A DNA stretch of 64,000 nucleotides, from contig NZ_JBJZOI010000002.1 in assembly GCF_047200635.1 (NCBI RefSeq), positions 186,001 through 250,000 on the forward strand, given 5' to 3'. Shown here piece by piece: positions 33,101 through 41,130 of this stretch (positions within the stretch are counted from its first letter, which is position 1; every line of letters begins with the position of its first letter). Below the pieces are notes generated by a model that saw nothing but the letters and a program-made list of their open reading frames with translations, was not told the DNA's origin and did not search any database. This stretch comes from Saccharopolyspora_C sp047200635 (lineage in GTDB: Bacteria; Actinomycetota; Actinomycetes; Mycobacteriales; Pseudonocardiaceae). The position numbers were made by a program, and so were the translations under genes.

Positions 33101-34279
33101 ATGAGCGGCAAGGCCGACGAGAAGGAGCAGCAGGCGGCAGCACCGCGGCGGGGAGGTTCCCCGGAGGGCACGATGCACCCGCCCGCGCGCCGGATGCCCG
33201 CCGACCACTCCATCCGCGTCGACTCCGGGCACGGGGCCGACGAACCGCAGCGGGTGCCGGGGGAGCGCAGGCAGCCGATGCGCGGCTTCGAGGACACCTA
33301 CACCGACATCGTCGACTACATCGTGCGGATCACCCACCGCATCTGGGAGGACCAGGACGTCGGTTACATCTACGACACCTACAGCCCCGGGTGCCGGCTG
33401 CACGGCGACAGCGGTTACACCTACGGCGTGGAGCAGCTCGTCGACGGCACCATGCAGTCCATCAACGCCTTCCCGGACTGCCGCCACTACGCCGACGACG
33501 TGATCTGGGCGGGCGACGAGGACCAGGGCTTCGTCACCTCGCACCGGGCGATCAACGTCGGCCACCACACCGGGCCGTGGCGCTGGGGCCCGCCCACCGG
33601 GCGCAAGCTCGACACCTGGGTGATGGCGAACTGCGTGGTGCGGGACAACGAGATCTACGAGGAGTGGGTCCTCTACAACACCGCGGCCAAGCTCCAGCAG
33701 CTCGGCGTCGACGTCATCGAGGCGGCCCGCACCTTCGGCAACGAGGGCGGCATCGCACCGCTGACCGCCCGGCAGTTCAGCGAGCCGCAGCGCCTCGTCG
33801 GCGGCCGCAAGCCCGAGGCGATGGAGCTGCCCACCGGGGAGTTCGACGTGGAGCGGACCGTGCGGGCGCTGTTCCACAACGTCTACAACCGCCGCGACCT
33901 GAGCATGTTCGACCGGGTCTACGCGGAGGCGGTGCGCTGGCACGGCACCACGAACCGCTCCGGCAGCAACCGCTCCGACGTCCGGGGCATGGCCCGCGCC
34001 CTGCTGGCCACCTTCCCCGACCTCGGCGTCGCCGTGGACGAGGTGTACTGGATGGGCAACGAGGCCGACGGCTTCAGCGTCTCGGTCCGCTGGTCCGGCG
34101 TCGGCACCCACCGCGGGTACGGCCTCTACGGGTCCCCGACGGGGCGGCGCGCGCAGCTGTGGGGGATGTCCCAGCTGTACTTCTCGGGCGGGCGCATCGT
34201 CGAGGAGTGGTCCCTGTTCAACGAGTTCGACGTCCTCGCCCAGCTGTTCGCCGACGAACCCCCGGCGCAGCTCGGATGA
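33101..34279 (+). CDS. Tandem NTF2/SnoaL-fold protein
   Basis: A 392-residue protein made of two NTF2-like (SnoaL-like cyclase/isomerase fold) units at about residues 60-205 and 245-385. The repeats are related: each ends with a strand of the type NEIYEEWVLYN or GRIVEEWSLFN, preceded by a Trp-rich strand. The N-terminal 60 residues are polar and disordered. The ATG follows the stop of the HisD-like gene directly, so the two are coupled. Members of this fold include small hydrolases, isomerases and cyclases. This one probably handles an intermediate of the same pathway. Confidence 0.72.
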   Translation: MSGKADEKEQQAAAPRRGGSPEGTMHPPARRMPADHSIRVDSGHGADEPQRVPGERRQPMRGFEDTYTDIVDYIVRITHRIWEDQDVGYIYDTYSPGCRLHGDSGYTYGVEQLVDGTMQSINAFPDCRHYADDVIWAGDEDQGFVTSHRAINVGHHTGPWRWGPPTGRKLDTWVMANCVVRDNEIYEEWVLYNTAAKLQQLGVDVIEAARTFGNEGGIAPLTARQFSEPQRLVGGRKPEAMELPTGEFDVERTVRALFHNVYNRRDLSMFDRVYAEAVRWHGTTNRSGSNRSDVRGMARALLATFPDLGVAVDEVYWMGNEADGFSVSVRWSGVGTHRGYGLYGSPTGRRAQLWGMSQLYFSGGRIVEEWSLFNEFDVLAQLFADEPPAQLG

Positions 34280-34292
34280 GCCGGGAGCGATC

Positions 34293-35087
34293 GTGACGGG
34301 TGTGCTCTGCGCCCAGCTGGCCCCGCGCGTGGCCGACCTGCCGCACAACCGCGAGTTGTCGGTGTCGGCCGTGCGCGGGGCCGCCGCGCGCGGGGCCGGG
34401 GTCGTGGTGCTGCCGGAGCTCGTGACCTCCGGGTACCGGCTGGCGTCCGCGGCGGAGGCCGCGTCGGTGGCGATCGGCCGGGACGATCCGCTGTTCGCCG
34501 AGTGGGGGCGCGCGGCGCCGGAGTCCGTGGTGGTGGGCGGGTTCTGCGAACGGGGCGCGGACGGGCTGCTGCACAACAGCGCGGCGGTCGTGGATCGCGG
34601 CGAGCTCGTCGCGGTCTACCGCAAGACCCACCTGTGGGACGAGGAGAAATCGCTGTTCACCCCCGGCTCGGCGCCGCCGCCGGTGCTGGACACCAGCCGG
34701 GGCCGGATCGGCGTGCTGATCTGCTACGACCTGGAGTTCCCCGAGCTGACGCGGAAGCTGGCGCTGGAGGGCGCGGAGCTGCTGGCGGTGCCGACGAACT
34801 GGCCGCTGGTCCCGCGACCCGAGGGAGAGCGGCCGCCCGAGGTGGTCATCGCGATGGCCGCTGCCCGGGTGAACCGCGTCGCCATCGCCTGCTGCGACCG
34901 GAGCGGGGAGGAGCGCGGCACCCGTTGGACCGAGGGCTCCGCCATCATCGACCGGGAGGGCTGGGTGCGGGCCGTGGCGGACGGGTCGGGCACCGCCACC
35001 GCCGAGCTGGACCTCGCCGCCTCCCGCGACAAGCGGCTCACCGACCGCGCCGACGTCTTCACCGACCGCCGCCCCGACCTCTACTGA
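34293..35087 (+). CDS. Carbon-nitrogen hydrolase (nitrilase superfamily amidase)
   Basis: A 264-residue nitrilase-superfamily enzyme with the full Glu-Lys-Cys triad. Glu is in VVLPELVTSGY, Lys in YRKTHLWDEE, and Cys in VLICYDLEFPE. GGGAG lies before the GTG start. Members of this size usually release ammonia from a linear amide. It is the third gene of the LysR-controlled operon, 13 bases after the NTF2-fold gene, which suggests that the pathway substrate or an intermediate contains an amide. The large hairpin at 35214 lies downstream. Confidence 0.88.
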   Translation: MTGVLCAQLAPRVADLPHNRELSVSAVRGAAARGAGVVVLPELVTSGYRLASAAEAASVAIGRDDPLFAEWGRAAPESVVVGGFCERGADGLLHNSAAVVDRGELVAVYRKTHLWDEEKSLFTPGSAPPPVLDTSRGRIGVLICYDLEFPELTRKLALEGAELLAVPTNWPLVPRPEGERPPEVVIAMAAARVNRVAIACCDRSGEERGTRWTEGSAIIDREGWVRAVADGSGTATAELDLAASRDKRLTDRADVFTDRRPDLY

Positions 35088-35432
35088 TCCGCCGGAGGCG
35101 GGCGATCGGAGTGACCCGGTCGCGCGGCGTTCCGGCCCACGCCGGCTGACGCGCCCGAAACCTCTCGTCACTGCGAACGCGATCGTGCACCGCGCGCTGA
35201 TGAGGCCGACGCCGGCCGGGACGGAGCGCGGTCCGTCCCGGCCGGGTCTCACCCCGGCACCTCTCCGGGGACGGTGGGGAGGGCCGTCCGCGCAGGAGGT
35301 GCCAGGCCCGGCCGGGTCCCGCGCACTGGGGGCGCACGGGAGGTGCGCGGGAGCCCGGCCGAGCTCCCAGCCCGCGCCTGGTCGGGGACCGGCGTCGCGG
35401 GCGGGGTCTGGGAAGTCGTGGTCAGCCGCTCG
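35088..35432. terminator. Intergenic region with a strong hairpin (35214-35243)
   Basis: Between the nitrilase gene and the convergent Cys-rich operon, GGCCGGGACGGA (35214-35225) pairs perfectly with 35232-35243 around a 6-base loop, and two more flanking pairs are possible. It probably terminates transcripts from both sides. No gene is supported in the rest of the stretch. Confidence 0.7.
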
Positions 35433-35687
35433 TCACGGACCGGTGCTCGCGTCGCGCGCGGCCGTCCGGGAGTCCTGCTCCGCGCGGAGAATTCCGTTGC
35501 AGGCGGCGCAGGTCGGGGCCGTGCACCAGTCCGTTTCGGACAGTTCCCGGACCAGCGCGCAGGTCGCTCCGCACACCGAGACGTCCTCGGCCTGGCCGTC
35601 GTAGCGCCTGCTCCGGAACGCGTGGCGCACGCCATCACCAGCCGGGCGCCAGAAGCGCCACCCCGAAGAACCCGCCGACGTGCTCAT
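35433..35687 (-). CDS. Small Cys-rich (zinc-finger-like) protein
   Basis: An 84-residue protein. The core (residues about 20-65) reads RHAFRSRRYD, SVCGATC, DWCTAPTCAACNGIL, giving six cysteines that include a CxxC. The H-A-F...CG...C..C order matches other small proteins of this window. The ATG overlaps the stop of the preceding Cys-rich gene (ATGA), so the two form an operon pointing away from the XRE-DUF5753 regulator at 36265. Metal binding is likely but unproven. Such peptides may be targets or partners of the regulator pair. Confidence 0.65.
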   Translation of the reverse strand: MSTSAGSSGWRFWRPAGDGVRHAFRSRRYDGQAEDVSVCGATCALVRELSETDWCTAPTCAACNGILRAEQDSRTAARDASTGP

Positions 35688-36082
35688 GCGGCGACCGGCC
35701 CGACGCCCAGGCACGCCAAACCCGGTCGCGCCCGGTGCCGACCCCGTCGCGGCGCCGGGGAGTCGGGGTCCGCCGTCGGCCACGCGACCGGTTCCGGAAG
35801 CACCCCCGCCGCCACGATCCCGTCCGCGGGCCCGACCGGTCCGGGTGGGCGGGCGAACAGCCCCGCCGCGCGCGGCACCGCCACCTGCGCCCGCCGGACG
35901 CACACCGGACACACCTCCCGGTCCGCGACCCCCTGCGGGCACACCATCCGCCGGAGGAACACCGGCCCGTACACCCAGGCCCCGCACAGCGAGGGCAACG
36001 CGCCACCACCGGCTCGGCGCACCGCGTGCCATCGCGTGTCCACCGGACCCCACGAAGCGGCCCACACCCGCACCACCATCAC
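35684..36082 (-). CDS. Small Cys-rich protein with RWH motif
   Basis: A 132-residue protein. The N-terminal half has TRWHAVRR, SLCGAWVYGP, and CPxG...CPVC, four cysteines in a zinc-ribbon-like spacing. The C-terminal half is Pro/Arg-rich and probably disordered. A near-perfect Shine-Dalgarno, GGGAGGTGATC, sits before the GTG (36082) and the ATG three bases later; either may be used. It diverges from the XRE-DUF5753 regulator, just as the similar protein at 24-215 does, so the arrangement is conserved. Function is unknown. Confidence 0.65.
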   Translation of the reverse strand: MMVVRVWAASWGPVDTRWHAVRRAGGGALPSLCGAWVYGPVFLRRMVCPQGVADREVCPVCVRRAQVAVPRAAGLFARPPGPVGPADGIVAAGVLPEPVAWPTADPDSPAPRRGRHRARPGLACLGVGPVAA

Positions 36083-36163
36083 CGATCACCTCCCGACGAC
36101 GTAGCAGGACCCCACGCCGACGTCGGCCGGTAGACATCTTTTCGAGCTGCCATGAACCCTCCT

Positions 36164-36277
36164 CTGGTGCCAGGTGACGGAATGTTGGCACCATTGGCAC
36201 CAAGGCTGCAATGCCCGGGATGGGGGACGCTTGAGCCTGGCCGCGCCTCTTCTATGCTTGGTGCATGGCTGGCACCA
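36164..36277 (+). promoter_or_regulatory. Repeated TGGCACCA operators and leaderless promoter of the XRE regulator
   Basis: CTGGTGCCAG (36164-36173) is followed by two tandem TTGGCACCA copies (36185-36193, 36194-36202). TTGGTGC (36258-36264) and TGGCACCA (36270-36277) form an inverted pair that spans the start codon. TATGCT (36253-36258) is a good -10 only six bases before ATG 36265, so the mRNA is probably leaderless. The repeats are likely autoregulatory sites. Confidence 0.6.
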
Positions 36278-37116
36278 GCGGCACGCCGAAGGCGAAGGCT
36301 CTCGGCTCACGACTACGTGACGCGCGCAAAGCTTCGGGCTTCACCGTTCGCGGCCTCGCTGATCGCCTCGGGTTGTCGCACAGCGCGATATCGCGATGGG
36401 AAACAGGTGCGCGTTCACCGCAGCCGGAGGACGTGGCGTCGATTCTTGCCGCTACCGGCGTAAGCGGTGCGGAACGTTCCGAGTTGCTGGAGATGGCGCG
36501 TGGTACGGATGCCCCTCAGTGGTTGTCCGTCCACAGTGGTGATAGAGAACGGCAACTGGCGGCCTTGCTGGATTTCGAGCGCACGGCGACTCGCATCACG
36601 GACGTGGCTCCGTTGTTGATTCCCGGTCTGCTTCAGACGTCGGACTACGCGCGCGCAATCATGGTTGCTGCCAGCGTGCCACCTGCCGAGATCGAGACTC
36701 GCGTTCTGGTGCGAGTCGGCCGCCGCGAAGCGTTGACGCGCCGAAACCCTGCTAGCCTGCTCGCCCTGATCGGCGAAGCTGCGATCCGCCAGCGGATCGG
36801 TGGTGAACAAGTTGTTGCCGACCAGCTTCGCCATCTCCTGGAGTTCGGTGCCAAGTCGAACGTAACCATCCAGGTGATCCCCGCGTCGTCCGGGTGGTCC
36901 CCAGCGCTGGAGGGGCCGTTCCTCTTGATCGACCTGCCGAACGAGCGGCCCATCGTTCACTTGGAGAATCGCAGGTCGGCCCTGTTCTTTCACGAAGTCG
37001 AAGACGTAGACGCCTATGTCAGCGCTGTGGAAACAGTGCGGCGAGCGGCGATGAGCCCGAAGCAGTCGATGCGCCTCATTCAGGATGTAATCGGGGAGAT
37101 GGAGAAGGCTACATGA
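36265..37116 (+). CDS. XRE-family regulator with DUF5753 domain
   Basis: A 283-residue paralogue of the regulator at 595. The helix-turn-helix is in residues about 10-68 (RGLADRLGLSHSAISRWETG). DUF5753 follows, with ERTATRITDV, PGLLQTSDYAR and the conserved NVTIQVIPASSGW strand. Length equals that of the first copy. No Shine-Dalgarno is visible, and the -10 lies just upstream, so leaderless translation is likely. It overlaps a DUF397 gene by ATGA and diverges from two Cys-rich genes. TGGCACCA repeats in the shared promoter suggest that it controls both directions. Confidence 0.9.
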   Translation: MAGTSGTPKAKALGSRLRDARKASGFTVRGLADRLGLSHSAISRWETGARSPQPEDVASILAATGVSGAERSELLEMARGTDAPQWLSVHSGDRERQLAALLDFERTATRITDVAPLLIPGLLQTSDYARAIMVAASVPPAEIETRVLVRVGRREALTRRNPASLLALIGEAAIRQRIGGEQVVADQLRHLLEFGAKSNVTIQVIPASSGWSPALEGPFLLIDLPNERPIVHLENRRSALFFHEVEDVDAYVSAVETVRRAAMSPKQSMRLIQDVIGEMEKAT

Positions 37117-37313
37117 GCAGCATTTCTGGCCCTTGCGGGTGGCGCACATCGAGCTACAGCAGTGCCCAGACGAACTGCGTCGAAGTGGGTCGAGCCGCTG
37201 GCCGCGCCGCTGTCCGGGACAGCAAGGATCGGGCCGCCGGTTACTTCGTCGCGGACGTCGCTCGATGGTCCGCGTTCGTCGATGCGCTGAAGGCGGGGCG
37301 CTTCGACCGTTGA
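37113..37313 (+). CDS. DUF397 protein partner of the second XRE regulator
   Basis: A 66-residue DUF397 protein: GWRTSSYSSAQTNCVEVG, then AVRDSKDRAAGYFVAD, and the C-terminal ALKAGRFDR. Its start overlaps the stop of the regulator gene, so the pair is made together. A second, broken DUF397 gene follows 76 bases later, suggesting a local duplication. Confidence 0.9.
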   Translation: MSSISGPCGWRTSSYSSAQTNCVEVGRAAGRAAVRDSKDRAAGYFVADVARWSAFVDALKAGRFDR

Positions 37314-37389
37314 CGGCGAGCATCGGTGGTCTCCGCTCCCGGCGAGCGGTCTCCTAGCATCGCGGGCGCGTACTGCTAAGGAGCGGCAC

Positions 37390-37586
37390 ATGAGCACACC
37401 ACCAGAGTGGCGGAAGCCGAGCCGCAGCGGTCAGGCGAACAACTGGTGGAGGTGGCTACCAACGTGCCTGGTAGCGCCTTGGTGCGGGACAGCAAGCTCG
37501 GCGATGCCTCGCCGGTGCTGGAGACGACTCCCACGGCGATGGTCGCTTTCCTGTCGGCGATCCGGTCGGGTCGCTTCGACGGCTAG
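37390..37586 (+). pseudogene. DUF397 gene broken by a single-base deletion
   Basis: AAGGAG precedes ATG 37390, and the frame reads MSTPPEWRKPSRSGQANN, the DUF397 opening. The frame is then lost. From 37446 the other frame reads VEVATNVPGSALVRDSKLG and ends SAIRSGRFDG with TAG at 37584, the normal DUF397 remainder. Restoring one C after 37445 would give the conserved NCVEV. The lesion is thus a one-base deletion inside the most conserved motif. It may be a real loss of function in a redundant copy or a sequencing error. A strong terminator follows. Confidence 0.85.
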
Positions 37587-37594
37587 CAGGACGA

Positions 37595-37635
37595 CGCGAA
37601 ACCCCGGAAAGCTCATTGCTCTCCGGGGTTTCGCG
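37595..37635. terminator. Bidirectional terminator hairpin
   Basis: CGCGAAACCCCGGA pairs perfectly with 37622-37635 around a 13-base loop. It separates the DUF397 pseudogene from the convergent catabolic operon. Confidence 0.85.
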
Positions 37636-37646
37636 CGTTCGCGACC

Positions 37647-38363
37647 TCACAGTTCGCGGAAGGTGTTCAGGAGGATGTGGGCGAGGTTGTAGACGACGAA
37701 GTCGGCGTCCTCGGCCGCGCCCGCCTCGGCGCTGGAGACGATGCTCATCACCGCCGTCCCCGCCTCCCGGGCCTGCCGGTGCACCTCGGCCTTCGCCCGG
37801 TGCACGGCCTCGTCCCCGGGCGGCACGCCGAGCGAGACCGCGAGATCGGCCGGGCCGACCCACACCCCGTCGATCCCGTCCACCGCCGCGATCGCGGCCG
37901 CGTTCGCCACGCCCTCGGCGGTCTCCACCATCGCGAACACCAGCACGTCCTCGGCCGCGCGCAGGTGCTCGGACGCCGAGACCGCGCCGTAGCGCCCGGC
38001 GCGGCTGTAGGTGGCGAACCCGCGCTCCCCGCGCGGCGGGTAGTGCGCCGAGCGCACCACCTCCGCGGCCTCCCGCGCCGACTCCACGTGCGGCACGACG
38101 ACTCCCTCTGCGCCCAGGTCCAGGACCCGCAGCACCTGGTTCGGGTCCGCGCGCCCGACGCGCACCAGCACCGGCACGTCGTGCGCCCGCGCGAGCGCGA
38201 GGTGCTGCTGGAGCGGGACCAGGTCGTCGGGCCCGTGCTCGCAGTCGACGAGCACGTAGTCCAGCCCGGCGATCCCGGACAGCTCCACCAGCATCTCGGC
38301 GGGCAACCGCAGGATGCCGCCGCGCAGCCGGGCCCCCGAACGCAGCTTCTCCTTCAGCTTCAC
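37647..38363 (-). CDS. HpcH/HpaI-family aldolase (2-keto acid class II aldolase)
   Basis: A 238-residue metal-dependent aldolase of the HpaI/GarL family. Seen are the opening LRGGILRLPAEM, the catalytic region DYVLVDCEHGP, the metal Glu in FAMVETAEGV, and the metal Asp in VWVGPADLAVSLG. It would split a 4-hydroxy-2-keto acid into pyruvate and an aldehyde, a plausible last step for the polyol or hydroxy acid handled by this operon. The GTG start overlaps the SDR stop (GTGA). It is the last gene of the five-gene operon that begins with the cupin at 42259. Confidence 0.87.
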   Translation of the reverse strand: MKLKEKLRSGARLRGGILRLPAEMLVELSGIAGLDYVLVDCEHGPDDLVPLQQHLALARAHDVPVLVRVGRADPNQVLRVLDLGAEGVVVPHVESAREAAEVVRSAHYPPRGERGFATYSRAGRYGAVSASEHLRAAEDVLVFAMVETAEGVANAAAIAAVDGIDGVWVGPADLAVSLGVPPGDEAVHRAKAEVHRQAREAGTAVMSIVSSAEAGAAEDADFVVYNLAHILLNTFREL

Positions 38364-39127
38364 CGGCCCACCATCCCCGCCGACAGGTCCACGTCGGCGG
38401 CGCACAGACCCGGCATCCGCAGCATCGCCACCAGCGCCGCGCCCACCTCCTCCTCGGTGACCATGCGGCCCAGCGCCGCGCGCGAGACGAACTCCGCCTC
38501 GGCCCGCTCGACGGTGCTCCCGGTGCGCTCGGCCTCCAGCCGGAAGTTCCGCGCCATCCGGGGCCCCTCGACCGGGCCCGGCGACAACGAGTTCACCGCG
38601 ACGCCGAGCGGACCGACCTCGGCCGCCAAGGTGGTGGTCAGCCCCAGGACCGCCATCTTCGACGCGCAGTACGGCGTGCGGCGGGCCAGCGGCCGCTTTC
38701 CCGAGACCGAGGCGATGTTGACCACGTCCCCGGTGCCGCGCTCGGTCATGCCGGGCAGGAACGCGCGGCACACCAGGTAGGTGCCGCGCACGTTGGCGGC
38801 GAAGACCTCGTCCCACTCGTCCGGCTCGATCTTGGTCAGCGGGGCCACCGGACCGGCGATCCCGGCGTTGTTCACCAGGATCGAGACCTCCTCGTCGGCG
38901 AGTTCCCCCGCCAGCGCCGCCACCGACGCCGGGTCGGCGACGTCGCAGGTCGCCACCCGGCCCTCGACGTCCAGCCCCGCCACCGTCTCCTCCAGCGAGG
39001 CCCGGGTGCGGCCCACCGCGATCACGCGGGCGCCCTCGGCGGACAGCGCGCGGCACATCGCCCGGCCGAGCCCGTTGCCGCCGCCCGTGACCAGCGCGGT
39101 GCGGCCCGCGAGCTCAGGCGCGGGCAT
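38360..39127 (-). CDS. Short-chain dehydrogenase/reductase
   Basis: A 255-residue classical SDR: TGGGNGLGRA (cofactor), NNAGIAG, the catalytic Ser in IASVSGKRP, and YCASK with Tyr and Lys. A hydrophilic residue pattern after strand 2 (VGRTRAS) suggests NADP preference. It overlaps the HisD-like gene by 14 bases and the aldolase by four, so all three are coupled. Together with the HisD-like enzyme it would give successive oxidations of a polyol or hydroxy acid before aldol cleavage. Confidence 0.9.
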   Translation of the reverse strand: MPAPELAGRTALVTGGGNGLGRAMCRALSAEGARVIAVGRTRASLEETVAGLDVEGRVATCDVADPASVAALAGELADEEVSILVNNAGIAGPVAPLTKIEPDEWDEVFAANVRGTYLVCRAFLPGMTERGTGDVVNIASVSGKRPLARRTPYCASKMAVLGLTTTLAAEVGPLGVAVNSLSPGPVEGPRMARNFRLEAERTGSTVERAEAEFVSRAALGRMVTEEEVGAALVAMLRMPGLCAADVDLSAGMVGR

Positions 39128-40421
39128 GGTCGGTCCACTCCAGGTTGGCGTCGCCGAACTTCGCGGCGCGCACGTCGCCGGAGCGCGCGTGGCCCTCGAA
39201 CAGCTCGACCCGGGCCGCCCGCCCGCACACCTCGCCGAGCGCCGCGCTCGACGCCGGATCGGTCACCTCCTGGTAGGTCACCGTCTTCAGGTACTTCCCG
39301 ACCCAGAGCCCGCCGGTGTAGCGCGCGGCGCCCTTGGTGGGCAGCACGTGGTTGGTGCCGATGACCTTGTCCCCGTAGGACACGCAGGTGCCCTCGCCGA
39401 GGAACAGCGCGCCGTAGTTGCGCATCCGCTCCAGCGCGCGCCTCGGCTCCTCGGTCAGCACCTCGACGTGCTCGCTGGCGTAGGTGTCGGCCAGCGCGAA
39501 GGCCTCGTCCACCGAGTCGACCACGACCACCTCGCCGTGATCGCGCCAGGCGGGGCCGGCGAAGTCCGCCGTGGGCATCCCCGGCAGCAGCTCCTCGACG
39601 TGGCGGATCACCTCGTCCGCCAGCTCCCGGGAGGTCGTGATCAGCACGGCAGGGGAGTCGGGGCCGTGCTCGGCCTGCGAGAGCAGGTCCACGGCCACCA
39701 CGAACGGATCGGCGTGCTCGTCGGCGATGACCAGGATCTCGGTCGGCCCGGCGAACAGGTCGATGCCCACCTCGCCGAACAGCTGCCGCTTCGCCTCGGC
39801 GACGTAGGCGTTGCCCGGCCCCGCCAGCAGGTTCACCGGGCTCACCGACTCGGTCCCGGCGGCCATCGCGGCGACCGCCTGCACGCCGCCGAGCAGGTGG
39901 ATCTCGTCGGCACCCGCCAGGTGCATCGCGGCGACCGTCGCTGCCGGGACCTCGCCCCGGATGGGCGGGGTGGCCGCGACGACGCGCGGCACCCCGGCGA
40001 CCTTCGCGGTCACGATCGTCATGTGCGCGGAGGCGGTGAGCGGGTAGCGCCCGCCCGGCACGTACGCGCCGACCGCGTCGATCGGCACGTGCCGGTGGCC
40101 GAGGCGCACCCCCGGCAGCGTCTCCACCTCGACGTCGTGCAGCGAGTCGCGCTGGTGCTGGGCGAAGGTCCGCACCTGCTCCTGCACGAAGCGGATGTCC
40201 TCGATCACCTGCTCGGGCACGCTCGCGACGATCCGCTCGACCTCCTCCGGGGCGAGCCGGAACGACTCCGGGCTCCAGCCGTCGAAGCGCTCCGAGCACT
40301 CCCGCACGGCCGCGTCCCCACGGGTGCGCACGTCCTCGATGATCGAGCGGACCCGCTCGCGCAGCTCGGAGTCGTCGGTGGCGGTCGGCTTCGGCACGGG
40401 TTGCTTCACCACGTCGGGCAA
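39114..40421 (-). CDS. Histidinol-dehydrogenase-family enzyme (catabolic, HpsN-like), second paralogue
   Basis: A 435-residue HisD-family enzyme clearly paralogous to that at 31772. It shares AGPGNAYVAEAKRQLFGEVGI, the zinc ligands in SQAEHG and YGDKVIGTNHVLPT, and ASEHVEV for the catalytic Glu-His. The start appears to be TTG (LPDVVKQP), since AGGAGA lies six bases before it. Surrounding aldolase, SDR, cupin, MFS symporter and LacI regulator mark it as catabolic rather than histidine-biosynthetic. HpsN, the sulfopropanediol dehydrogenase, is the nearest named family type that I know, but nothing here proves a sulfonate substrate. Confidence 0.85.
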   Translation of the reverse strand: MPDVVKQPVPKPTATDDSELRERVRSIIEDVRTRGDAAVRECSERFDGWSPESFRLAPEEVERIVASVPEQVIEDIRFVQEQVRTFAQHQRDSLHDVEVETLPGVRLGHRHVPIDAVGAYVPGGRYPLTASAHMTIVTAKVAGVPRVVAATPPIRGEVPAATVAAMHLAGADEIHLLGGVQAVAAMAAGTESVSPVNLLAGPGNAYVAEAKRQLFGEVGIDLFAGPTEILVIADEHADPFVVAVDLLSQAEHGPDSPAVLITTSRELADEVIRHVEELLPGMPTADFAGPAWRDHGEVVVVDSVDEAFALADTYASEHVEVLTEEPRRALERMRNYGALFLGEGTCVSYGDKVIGTNHVLPTKGAARYTGGLWVGKYLKTVTYQEVTDPASSAALGEVCGRAARVELFEGHARSGDVRAAKFGDANLEWTDHARA

Positions 40422-40431
40422 GGTCGGTCTC

Positions 40432-41130
40432 CTAGGTAGCAGGGGGGCACCGGCGGAACAGCCGGTTCAGCAGTTCGGCGGTGGCGACGGGCGATTCCAG
40501 CGGCAGCAGGTGCCCCGCGCCCGGAACCACGTGCAGTTCTGAGCCGGGCAGCAGCCCGGCGATCTCGCGGTGGAACTCCGGCGGGCACAGCGCGTCCTCG
40601 GCGCCGGAGGCCACCAGCGCCGGGGCGGTGATCCCGCGCAGGGACTCGCGGGCGTCGATCCGGGTGTGCTGCGCGGCGAGCTGGGCGAGGAACCGGCGCG
40701 ACCCGATCCGCTCGGCCATTCCCCGGAACTCCCCGGCCAGCTCGGCCGGGGGATCGGCGCGGGCGTACATCGTGGGCAGGACGTCGTCGACGACCGCCGC
40801 GAAGTCGCCCGCCCTGGTGCGGCGGGCCATCCGCCGCCAGCTCTCGTGCTGCTCGGCGCGCGGCGCGGCGACGTTCGTGTCCAGCGCGGCGAACCCGGCG
40901 ATCCGCTCCGGAGCCAGCCGGGCCACCTCGAACCCCACGATCGCGCCCAGGCTCAGGCCGACCAGCACGAACGGACCGTCCGCGGCGGCCAGCACCTGCT
41001 CGGCCATGCCGGTGATGCTCGGTGCGCTGAGCTCCGGGTGCACCGCCGGCAGCGCCAGCTCGGGCTCGACGTGCGCCCACAACCCGGAATCGCAGAGCAT
41101 CCCGGGCAGCAGCACCGCCCGCTCAGCCAC
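40432..41130 (-). CDS. Alpha/beta hydrolase
   Basis: A 232-residue hydrolase with the nucleophile elbow VGLSLGA, the acid in ASGAEDALCPP, and the His in VPGAGHLLPLE. It begins VAERAVLLPGMLCDSGLW, a form seen in esterases and ring-lactone hydrolases. The GTG start overlaps the cupin stop, so it is second in the operon cupin-hydrolase-HisD-SDR-aldolase. It may hydrolyse an ester or lactone made or imported at the start of the pathway. Confidence 0.82.
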   Translation of the reverse strand: MAERAVLLPGMLCDSGLWAHVEPELALPAVHPELSAPSITGMAEQVLAAADGPFVLVGLSLGAIVGFEVARLAPERIAGFAALDTNVAAPRAEQHESWRRMARRTRAGDFAAVVDDVLPTMYARADPPAELAGEFRGMAERIGSRRFLAQLAAQHTRIDARESLRGITAPALVASGAEDALCPPEFHREIAGLLPGSELHVVPGAGHLLPLESPVATAELLNRLFRRCPPAT

